The position numbers and the translations under genes are program-made. DNA of 64,000 bases from Poecilobothrus nobilitatus (Eukaryota > Arthropoda > Insecta > Diptera > Dolichopodidae): positions 4,340,001 to 4,404,000 of the forward strand of contig OX352774.1 in NCBI GenBank assembly GCA_947095535.1, written 5' to 3'. Numbering within the stretch: position 1 is the stretch's first letter; the number at the start of each line of letters is the position of its first letter. The notes below the pieces were generated by a model. The model searched no databases and was not told where the DNA came from. It worked only from the letters and a program-made list of their open reading frames with translations. Shown piece after piece: positions 50,973 to 61,825 of this stretch.

Positions 50973-51581
50973 GGCTCCGTGAAATAACTCCTAATGAAAT
51001 AAATCGTAAAATTTTTAATGAAATAACTCCTAAAATTTTTTCATACAAAGTTAGGAGTTATTTAATAATGAAATTATTCCTAAATTCAGGGTTATACGCT
51101 TTTTTCAGAATGTTTATGTATATGTGTGACATTGTCTATTAGGAGAGATTTTAGAGTTGGTTACAAAATCAACGTTATAAGCTTTTTCCAGAATATTTAT
51201 ATTAATGTATATGTGACATTGTCTATTAGGAGGGATTTTAGAGTTGGATTCAAAATCAGGGTTATATGCTTTTTTCAAAATCTTTCAAAAGCTTTTTTCA
51301 AAAAGAATATCAGTGCTAATGTCAAAAATAATTACTTAAAATGAAATAATACCTAAAATGTTAGAGATTATTTTAATATGTTAGGTTTTATTTCAAAATG
51401 AAATAATTTAGGTACTATGTTATGTTAGGGATTATTTCATTTTTAAATTAGGAATTATTTCATTTTGTTAGAAATTATTTCATTAGGAGGTATTTCATTT
51501 TCGGTTTAGGTATTAATTTACTAGGAGTTATTTCATTACAAATATTAGGATTTATTTCATTGAGAGTTATTTCACAGAGCT
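50973..51581. mobile_element. Foldback-like element with 9-bp target duplication
   Basis: Left end GGCTCCGTGAAATAACTC and right end GAGTTATTTCACAGAGCT are inverted with two mismatches in 18. Both are bordered by CTAGAAAGT (50964-50972 and 51582-51590). Each arm carries many copies of a ~17-bp word: TGAAATAACTCCTAA in the left arm and TTAGGAGTTATTTCA variants in the right arm, about a dozen in all. The middle holds direct repeats of the GAGTTGGTTACAAAATC family. A 9-bp duplication suggests a Mutator-like transposase acting in trans; no transposase is encoded. Confidence 0.8.
51148..51290 (+). repeat. Direct repeats within the foldback element
   Basis: Two units about 87 bp apart (GATTTTAGAGTTGGTTACAA at about 51147 and GATTTTAGAGTTGGATTCAA at about 51234) each sit next to CATTGTCTATTAGGAG and a GGGTTATA...CTTTTTTC segment. 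They resemble units at 12066-12370. Confidence 0.75.
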
Positions 51582-51590
51582 CTAGAAAGT

Positions 51591-54500
51591 ATATCTTTTA
51601 ATTTTCAACATATGGTTAACATTATTTTTTATTTATGTTTCCTTTCTTCATTTTATGTTTCGAAATACAATTAAGGACCAACCATATGATTTGCACTCTG
51701 ATTTACACTTAATATTTATACAAATTAAATAAATTTTGTAAATACATATTTCTGAAATTATTGTACTTTTAAAATCTAGTATCATATGAATAATATTTAA
51801 TTCAATTTAAAAAAATATTTATTTATAAAAATTCCAACAAATTTATAAGACAACGAACAGAACAAAAAACAAATAAAGGTCAAAAATAACCTTTAAAATG
51901 AAATGTATTATATTTACTAATAAATTGGTGTATTAATGTTAATTTAAAATTCATTTAGGACATATATTAATAATTCATATCCTTAACAATTGATAAAAAA
52001 AGGAAATTATTCAAGCAAAACTGTATATTTATGCTAACTTTTACCAGAAATTACGAAAATATTAATTTCTATTATACACAGCGTGTCCATGTGTCCATAA
52101 GCACAGATAGTAATTCGGGAAATGAAAATATTATAAAAATTTTGATGGTAGAAGACGTTTTTTTTTTTGAAAATTAAAATAAACGAAATATAATATTTTT
52201 TTTCGACACAATTTAAAAGTGATATTTGATATAAGAAAACATTTTCATGCGATACATCAAGAAAATCACCGTTATTGCAAAATGTCCTGAAGTCTATACC
52301 TAGATCTTTAAAAACTCAACTGTTTTTATTATCTCTTTTTTTTTTCAGTAATTTTATTTCGTTTTTGGTTTTATAAATGGCTTGGTCCTTTTTTTTTTTT
52401 GGCGACGGTGGAAATTAATGAAAGGAATTATAGAAGAGTGGGACGAGCAGAAGTCTGTGGGTGTGTGAGACTTTAACTCACCACACCAAACAATATACAT
52501 ACATATGTAGGTAATAATTAAAGGTAATAATAATTATAGTATGCACTATGTTTGTACAAGGAAATTTGTTTGGAAAATGAAATTTGATTTCAAATTGACA
52601 CGAATATTGACAGGAAACGAAATTGCAAATTAAATCTTACAAATTGAACATTCTCGCTCGCTAGTAAATAGCGTTGGTTTTAATCTTTTAAGTTCGTCTT
52701 TATTTAAAATTTAACAATATGTGGTTATTTAATAAGTGACATATAAGTATATAGAGACTTGTTTGACTCCTTCACCTGTGTTTTAACAATTAATCTCACT
52801 TCTGGATGTTTAATCAAGTCATTAATCAAAATAAATATTATAAAGAATTTTATTGTCTTAATACATATAAACAGTTATAAAATATTTTATAAATACGTAA
52901 TTATAAATGTTTTTTTTAACGCTAAGAATAAGGGCTTACAGCTTGAATCGTAAACTAAGTATGTATATAATGTACCTACCCATTATTTATGGGGTATCCT
53001 GTACATTAAATGACAAAAAAAAAAAAACAAAAAAGCAATTTAATACTTTAATTAAATCCATATAGGTATTTATTAGAAATTTTTATTAAAATTTATAATT
53101 GGAAAATTAAAAAAAGTAAATTGTAATTATTAAAACAGCATATATGTATGTAGTATATACAAACATACATACTATATAGAAGATAAAAGAAAATTGCAAT
53201 TGTTATATGTATGAGAAGAGAATTTAAAAAAAAATAATTTGTCATATTTACAATATATGTATTTTAATAATTATTTTAGTAATTAAATGTTTTTTTTTTT
53301 ATGGAAAAATGTTTAAAAATGTTAAGCTATAAGAACACACGATAGACTAAAATAGGTAGCGCTATTCTACGGCAACAAAAATTTACTATACCAAATGTGT
53401 AAAGAGTGTATTATTTATTAACGCAAGAGTGTAATTCTACAAAAAAATTCACTTTTGATAGAGAAATTTTCCATTGAGCTGTTGATTTTTCTTTAGCGAC
53501 TCTTTACACGGTCTACTTATTTTTTCTCTATGGTAGATCTATTGTAAAGCAATAAATATAATATTGAATTGAAAATGCATTAGGTTGTTGCAAACAATAG
53601 ATCAAGTTTGTTGCAAACAGTTCTTTCAACAATAAGTTGAGAACAGTTGAATTAAAAGCTGCTACGATTACCGTGCTTTATTTAATTACATATTTAAAAA
53701 ATTGTTTTCTTTATTAAGTGATTAACTTAACTTTTATTATTAACTTTCAAATTACAAAAAGTATACTATAACAAATAAATATTTGACTAATTTTGATTAA
53801 TTTATTGATAAGAAAACCGATTTTACCATTGATTACTTATAGAAACATAACATATACATACATAAATATTTAAATTAAATAATTAAATATGCAAAAATAT
53901 ATGAATTACATAAAAATCTACGGAAAAATTTCTGCAGATCTACAAAAGACACAAAAATTTCTCTACTTGAAAGTGTTTATGCGATAGAAAAATGTCTAAA
54001 AAAACATGACAGTATAGAGAGTATAGAGTCAATGTGAAGCTTAACCATAGAACTCTAACGAGTATTAACAAACATGCAGATCTCTTTATATAGCTCTACC
54101 GTGACTTTTGTCTCAATTTTATATAACTATTTTAGTCTTCCGTATGTGTGTACTTAGCATAATCCTGTCCTTGAATCAACATGAATTAAACATTTCTGAT
54201 ATACATAATTTCACATATTATACCGTTTTGTTTTTTTTGTTTTCTTTTTTCAATTTTTTAATTTATATTGTATTAATTTTATATTGATCTAAAGAATAAG
54301 TTAAAAAAAATATAATACCTAGTTGAATACCGAGTGTTTTCAAAACTTTAATTATCTATAGGTTTCAGATTTAGAAAACTATATATTTACTTAAAGTTTT
54401 ATGTAATTAATAATTAAAAGCTGAATAGTACAACGCAAGTATATCCATATATACAACTGTTTTTAAATGTTCCGGTTTTAAAACCTTTAACATTTAAAAA

Positions 54501-55509
54501 AAATGTAACCTTAACAATATTCTAAAGCAAATTATTTATTCTTTTATTATAATCTATTTTAATAAATTTAAAAAAATTATATTTGTACTGTTAAAACCGT
54601 TTTACCGAAAAAACGTGTTATTCAAAAAAAAAAAAAAAAAAAAAACTTTAACGATATAAGTTATTTTTAAATGGGGTTTTCTCCAAAAATAATAAATTAC
54701 AGAAATAGACAAACTTATAATCAATGTTTTATTATTTTTTAAACTCGTGAGCAGTTCTTTAAAAAAAAAAAACAAAAAACAAAAAAAAAAATACACACAA
54801 ATCGAAAATAATTATTTTCTTTTAATTATAAATCGTAAACTGATGTAAAAATAATTGATTTATTCCAATTTAAAAATTTTAAAATGGAAACAAGGAAAAT
54901 AAAACAATTTAAAAAAAAATGCACGCAAGAAAAATTTAAGAAGAAAAAAGTAATTTTCATATAACATTGTCAGCAATAAAACATCGAATATTTTTATTGT
55001 ATATACGTAATTGTAATTATTTAACATACATTTTACATGTATATATTATCAATAAAAGTATTTGGAAAGAATTATATGTTTAAAATTGTGTTTCTGATTC
55101 CGCTGGATATTATCTTCTAAATATAATGTTAAGGTTGTGAGAATATTACCAAATTACATTCTATCTGTTACTATATGGTATTCCTTATGATGTTTGTCAG
55201 TATTCGTATTTTCTTCCCACACGTCCTAGATTGTAACAATTCTATATTTTTTTTTTTAATATGATATGGACTAAATTGCAAAAATATCTATAGATTGAGG
55301 TTCAAATTTTAAATGCTTCTTTATTTTTGTTTAGTTCATAAATCATAATAAACTTTTTGAGTATCCCCACTATATTACATCTGATAATAGAACAGATCAG
55401 AAATATATAAAGAAATTGTAATCTTAAGTTACGCTCGTGAATTAAATCAAAAAGGATATTTTACGCTATCCATCATAAACATTAGGAGCAAATTCCTTTT
55501 TAAATTATT
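51591..55509. other. Intergenic DNA with one MITE
   Basis: AT-rich, without supported genes. A GC-richer segment at 52385-52490 has a rough GGTGTGTGAG / CTCACCACACC hairpin and may be an old element end. One TIR element is at 53326-54158. Long A/T tracts occur at 54620-54790. Confidence 0.55.
53326..54158. mobile_element. TIR element of about 830 bp
   Basis: GCTATAAGAACACACGATAG and the following ACTAAAATAG at 53326-53355 match the inverted right end (CTATTTTAGTCTTCCGTATG, then TGTGTACTTAGC, 54127-54158) at about 80 percent. The interior is non-coding. No clear target duplication. Confidence 0.6.
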
Positions 55510-55905
55510 ATATGTTTGGAAAAAGAGGAAAGTATTTGGATGAAAATAGGATGTATAAGGGGAGAATTGAAAGGTAAATTAGAGACGAAGCTGATGCACA
55601 GTTTCTTTTTGAAAAGATGTAAATTGTAAAATGGCACATTTCCATCATGAGGGGAACACATTGAATGAAAATAATGTTTCATATTTTAGCTGTTCTCACA
55701 ATAAATGAGTTTCTATAACCAGTTTTAAACGATCTAGGGATTTTCACAGTGCAGTAATGATCACTTAAAGTCTCCCTTATAGTATTGCGTTGGAATTGTT
55801 TGTAGGGAGACATTATTGATTTTAATTCAATAGAACAAGTGTCATTACTTACAAGATAGGTATCTATAAAAGAAAATAAAAGTTAATGCAATAAATAAAA
55901 TAAAT
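55510..55905 (-). pseudogene. Non-LTR retrotransposon pol C-terminal remnant
   Basis: On the minus strand the reading CSIELKSIMSP, then DHYCTVKIPRSFKTGYRNSF and IVRTAKI, is the familiar end of insect non-LTR reverse transcriptase ORFs (S.EL.sliP...HPY.V..P..RT..y..SF..RTa.lWN). A stop replaces the usual Trp. After a frameshift NVPFYNLHLFKKKL continues the motif (YNL..FK..vn). An upstream frame gives FYRYLSCK. Several breaks show it is dead. It belongs to the same broad class as 60741-61139. Confidence 0.7.
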
Positions 55906-56356
55906 CTATGTATGTAAAGTTTTTTTTTTTTTTTTTTTGATTTTTTACGATGATGTTAAGAAATTTAATTTTAATATTATTTATTTAATCTATATAATAT
56001 AATATTTAATACATATTTACTGTATATATTTAAGTGGCAAATGTTAATAGAATTACTTTTTTAGTAATTTTCCTTATAATTAAAAATAACTATCTGTGCA
56101 CGATTTAATCCAGCATTCACCGGTATTATAGAAGATGTATGTGGTATATTAAATCATAAAAATTTTATATAGTAGGTACCTATAGGAGAACTGTACTTTT
56201 TTTTTGCATTTTTAAATAAAAAAATAATGTACTTAATAATAATTTACTATCAAAATAAACTATATATATAAGGTTTATTATAATGTTATATCGTCTTAAC
56301 ATTTAAATTTTTTTTTTTACTTATTAAATATATAATATTTCATATAATCCTTTAAC

Positions 56357-56390
<34 letters not shown>

Positions 56391-59300
56391 TATATGTATA
56401 TAATATATTACATATAAAACAATAAACATTTATCAATATCTTCTATATTTATTAACAAAAAAAAAATAACTATTTAAAAATTAAAAAGAAAAGAAAAAAA
56501 ATAAATTCTATTTCTGATATGACTAAAAAATTCATCAATGATTTATAATCGAAATCAATACCACCTACGTTTTTAAATCGATGTGACGTATAAATACACG
56601 TATTCGTTTGTATTCTTTTGCGTTATTCATTTATTTATTTTTTGTTAAAAAAAAAAAAAAAGTTTAATTAAAATATTTTATTGTTACATAAAATTTGACA
56701 ATTTATTTCTCTTTTGTGAGTTGTTATACGCTTATATCCAGTTAAAACCATAAAGTTAAAACTATGATAGCATATACATATATTTATGTGTGTAGGTTAC
56801 ATACATACGTAAATAAAACATAACAATTTTTGTTGTTCCATTGTAAGTTAATTTTTTTTTTTTTTTTTTTTACTTTAAATCCTACACGAATTTTCTTTTA
56901 AAAATTTTTGGTCAGAGTTTTGTTAATTACAACTGTTGGAAAATTTATTAAATGTGGTGTGATTGTGTTTATTTAAATAATTATATTTTGTGTATAAGAC
57001 ATTTTCATTTTGTGTGTATATAAATTTAGAATATATGAATATGTGTGTTTACTGTATAATGTACATTATGCTTAAAATTTTTTTTTTTTGTAAATTTTTA
57101 CAAAATTTTATTTACATATATACGAGTAAAAATGTAATAATAGTAATCATGTAAATATTTATTAGAATATTTTCCAATACTGATTACTATTATAAATACT
57201 AATAAAACAATAATAGTCAATATGTGACCCAATTTTATATTTATATATATGTATTTATTTATACAATTTTATATATATGTATATATATATTTTAAATTAG
57301 TACCCTTTTTATTTCTAAATATTTGTCCTGAAATGCTTTAAATTAGTTAAACGTTATAAAAGAAGAATAAAATCAAAAAAAAAAAAAATATATATATAAG
57401 TCACATATTATGATTTTGGGATTACGACAAATTCAATAATTTTAAAAATTTGTCTTTTTGACCAGTCGTTAAAGTTTTATCACATTTTACTAAGACAAAA
57501 TATCAAGAACAAAGAAGTTCATAAAAATTTAAAAAGAAAACAACTAAATATGTAGAATTTCATATATTTAAATGAATCAAATGAAAACATAGCGTATAAC
57601 AAAAGATAGAGCGTCTAATATATTTACATCTTTAATGATTATAAAAAAAAAATATAAGAGGATTTTTACATCATAGAAAAATATGATATTTTCAGCTTAG
57701 AAAATTATCGGATATAAAAGTGAGCCATTTGGTTATAGTTCGTTATTTAGTTTTTTGTATCCAAACAGAATTTTTTTTTTATATTTTATTATTTTTTAAA
57801 TTTATTATATCTTTAAAACTCATACATCAAAATCATGAATCATCATTATATATATCATAAAATATGGTAAAATGCCAAGTGGAAGGTTTCTACCCGAATG
57901 AATGATTTATCCGACGAATTTTAATATATATTTATCTATTATCTATTCCGCAAATACATTTTGTTTCATCTTCCAACATGTCAAGATGCACTAACTATAG
58001 TTATTTATATTTCCATCCTTCATATATAACTTCTAATATGTCAAGATATATGAAAGGTTAGTAATTCAGTTGCCGATTGTACGATATCATTCCATTGGAC
58101 ATAAAAAACCATTTTTCTTAATCGTTATAATTTAAAATTATGTTTAACAATATTAACAATATATTCATTATATACAATTTCATATATGGACCATAATGAT
58201 TTTCTCCACTCGAGCCATCTTCATTTTCAAGCCTAAAGTTAAATGTTATAAATATATCATTATATTAAAAGATTTTATAGTGTTTCTCTGTCCGTGTTAT
58301 AATAATTGTTTGCTGCCTCTTTTGAAGATGTCTGCTTTATATTTATTTCTCTTTGGTTTATCTCATTCACTTAAGTTAACTGATATTTAGATGTTAAAAA
58401 CTCCATGGTTCGAATCGTAACTTAATAAGAAATGTATGATGATACGTGTCACAAATCTAACATGATATTGTGAGTGGATGTAATTAATTTTAAGTATTTT
58501 ATTGCAAAAACCTGATTTGATTCAAATTCGACTGAGTTCAGTCAAACACTATATAATTTCATATTGATAGATGTCGCGACTGTTTGGGGCAAAGCCTTAT
58601 TTTTATATTCTATACTAAAAAATTAGTTCTACTTGGAATGTAATATATATGTATAGTCTTTGGTTCAGTTAAGAACTTTGCATTAAAAAAAATTATTTAA
58701 TACGTCTTCAAAATAATAATGTATGTAATATGTATATATACAAATGGTATAATGTTATTTTTAAGTTGTATCCAAAACAAAAATATTGATTATTTTGTTA
58801 ATTCTCATATTTATTTTATTATTATTTTTTTTTCTTTTTAATAAATAAAGTGCGAGTAATGCACTTGAGATTTGTTTTTTTTTTTAAACGCAAATTTATT
58901 ATAATCAAACTTAATCAATTATTTGAAAATTATAAAAATTCTTTTGGTTTTGGATTGTCATTCTTTCATCTTCTTGCATGTTTTTTAAGAGTCACATTAG
59001 AGAATTATAAATGTTCGAAAGGTTCGTGATATAAAATCTATAGTCTGTATAGTGGTTTTCTTTTTTTAATTAATATTTACTCATCACACGTGATATTAAT
59101 TATTGATAATACTTTTATATCTGTGAGTTAGTTTAATTCAAAAATACTTTAATCATAATTCATATTACACAATAATAAAATTGAAAATCGGTAAAGTGAA
59201 ATAAAGTATAATTTTTAAAGTAAAAATATTTTACATGACTATATTGCATACTATATATAAGACCATATGTGTATATTATGTACATTTTTGTATATTATAT

Positions 59301-60740
59301 ACACTTTACTACATAATATAGATAATATGCTATATATCATATATATGTATATATATAACATATATTTTGTTTGCATGATTTCATGTTATGTGATAGTTAT
59401 TTTAATATATAAAATTTACTTGTCTCTTTCCTTCAAAAATTAATTGCCGGTCTAATTGTGTAATCTATAAAAAAAAAAACTATTTAGTATGAAAAACTTT
59501 GTAATTTTCTGTTTCTAATTTTAATATTTAATAAAAAAAAAGAAAAATGAATTAAAAAATATAAGTGAATTAAAATTTATTACATACAATAAAATAAAAA
59601 TAATTGCATACTTACAGGTGCAGCGAAAATTTTCGGTATGACAATTATGACGTACATATTACATATGTAATGACAAAAAGAAAACATTATTATTTTAATG
59701 TTTAAGCTTTAAATCATAATACAAATTGAATATCTTATTATTTATTCTTATTATCTTAAAATTTAGGGATGGAATATAAAATTCTTACAAAATTTAATCT
59801 TGATCAAAAATATCACAGTGTTTCACAATATCAATATGTGTCATAAGACGATTATTTTTTTTTGCTTACTTATATTGAATTTTAAGTCGACTAAAGCTAT
59901 GATTATTGGCTAAATTGTATTCTATATAAGGTTTCGTAAGGAAACTGAAATTAATTAATCTAATTTAATATTAAACATAACGTCTTTTAAACAAATATTC
60001 ATTTTTTCTAATTTTATTATATATACTTAAAAATTTTGCATATCACCCGAAAATGAAATTTAATTTATTCACTATACCTATGACCACTCTGTATATCTTT
60101 TTAATAGATTACATAAAAAAACAATATTTATGGAAAACTATAAAACGATTTTTAATTTTTTAATTTAAAAAAAAACATTTATTTATACTTGAGAGACATT
60201 AAAAAACATTGAGTAAATACTTTATTTTAATTAAATTGGGTTAATGAAAAAATTATGTTCATTATTTAATATTTTATTCATATAGACATGTTCTTTATTA
60301 TTAAAAAAAAAGTATTCATTAATATTAATTATTATTTTTTACACGGATTTACTATTCAAATAGAATTAATACGAAGTGAATTAAAATTTACTTAATTATT
60401 TTTTTGGAAAACTTGTATGTATACGTGTATGGTTTGGAGAGCATAACGCTGTATAATAAGCTAAGATTATCTTTAGAGAAGTTTGAAATTCCGATTGATT
60501 GTTCAAATTTGATATTCCGAGAAATTGCTAGTTCAGTACGTTCCACAGAAATAAAAACGGGGTGGTAAGTTGGGTGTTTTGAAAATGCTAAGTTTTTAGA
60601 ATGAAAATAAAAAATCATGGATCCTAACTTCATAAAAAATTTGTCGATTATACGAGTATATTTATAGTAGTAGATGACTTCATAAAAAAAAATTAATATT
60701 CATCCATTGGGAAACTCACACAGAACATAAAATTTTTCAG
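55906..60740. other. Intergenic AT DNA with few landmarks
   Basis: Mostly simple sequence and TATATGTA runs. Landmarks are a TGACG+TATAAATA cluster at 56584-56596, a 66-bp-spaced duplication of ACATGTCAAGAT-like words at about 57975-58045, and a lone B-box-like GGTTCGAATCG at about 58405 without a convincing A box. A minus-strand frame at 60388-60633 is slightly protein-like but unrecognised. Confidence 0.55.
56584..56596 (+). promoter_or_regulatory. CRE-like plus TATA cluster
   Basis: TGACG (56584-56588) directly abuts TATAAATA (56589-56596) in a locally less AT-biased stretch. It could be a core promoter, but there is no gene within 5 kb downstream on this strand except the anoctamin, so the call is weak. 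Confidence 0.2.
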
Positions 60741-61139
60741 TATAATGCACATATTTGGGCGGAAGCCTCCATAACAGCATTGGTATTTCTCTATAAAGTG
60801 CAAAACAGAGCAATTCGTTTAATAAACGATCTCAATGTCACCTCTACGCTCTTTCCACTTGGTCTCCGTCGCCTAACACGAACACTTACCCTGATTTATA
60901 GATACCTTATAGGAGTGGATTTTTGTTCTAACGAGATTAAAAGTTTGATTCCTCTTCTCAGAGTATCCTAAAGAGAAACAAGGAGAGCTTATGCTGTCCG
61001 TCCCTATGTAGTCCAATGCCAATTTGAAATCAATTTTAATTTCCTAAATCAACTTTCTTTGATCAGGCAGTACATGAATACTAAAGGTCGTATCACCTAT
61101 TGTTTGGCCAAAAAAGGGAAGTGGTGTTTAGTGGGTTAA
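60741..61139 (+). pseudogene. Non-LTR retrotransposon pol C-terminal remnant
   Basis: One frame of 132 codons with a single internal stop (60969-60971). It begins YNAHIWAEAS, continues LYKVQNRAIRLINDLNVTS, then LIYRYLIGVDFCSNEIKSLI, and after the stop RRAYAVRPYVVQ. This is the conserved region downstream of the reverse transcriptase in insect non-LTR elements (HIWggap...vQ.rAirLI.dp.l...L..L..RR...l...YRy..G.CS.El..liP). It is 5'-truncated and has only one stop, so it is younger than the fragment at 55510-55905. Confidence 0.8.
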
Positions 61140-61825
61140 AATCTTATACAATCATAAAAAACTCGTGCTCATTTCACTCCTCTATGTCTTTGTCTTTCGA
61201 TGATTTCCAACTACCCTCGCGAAAAAAATAATTAAGATAACAATTAAAAATTAAACCAAAACTTATTTCTGCAGTATAAGGGATGCAAATCATATTATGT
61301 AACGAATGGATTTAATTCTAAGGATGAGATATAAAATCCTTAATAATGATAATATTATCAATATTAACTAACAAATTAACTTAATTTTTAGTCAAGATTT
61401 TAGTGTCATTGCCGTTACTTAATAATACTGGATCGTTTTAATATTACAATAATTTTTGCCTTTTTTATAGGTTTCATTCATTTCTAAATAAAAGATATAA
61501 TTCAGGTGGAATAAGTATTCAAATCTTGTTACCCTTTTTTTTTGTGATGGGCCGTGAAAAAAGTACGAATTAATACTAATTTTTAACATATTTTTAATTT
61601 TATCTAAATTTATTTTTAATTTAATTTAAAATTATTTTGCGAAGAATGGTTATTATATCTTAAATGGTTAAATTTTTTTAATATTTAATTGCAGAAAATT
61701 GAAGTGATTTAAGAAAATTTTTTATCTATCAGATTTAAAAAAAAGGTATACATATTATAAATAATTCAAGCTACACAAAGAATAAATTAATCAAAAAGAA
61801 TCAAAAATCTTTTTTTAAACGAATA
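61140..61825. other. Upstream region of the anoctamin gene
   Basis: AT-rich. TTTAATTGCAG at about 61685-61695 is a plausible splice acceptor for a 5' UTR exon leading to the ATG at 61826. No promoter is recognisable. Confidence 0.4.

Noticed and set aside
54602..54796. Hydrophobic minus-strand frame suggesting a membrane peptide
   Set aside because: Hydrophobicity is produced by two poly-A tracts read as Phe on the other strand.
58330..58420. Possible third SINE (GGTTCGAATCG B box)
   Set aside because: No A box at the proper distance and no shared body or tail with either SINE family.
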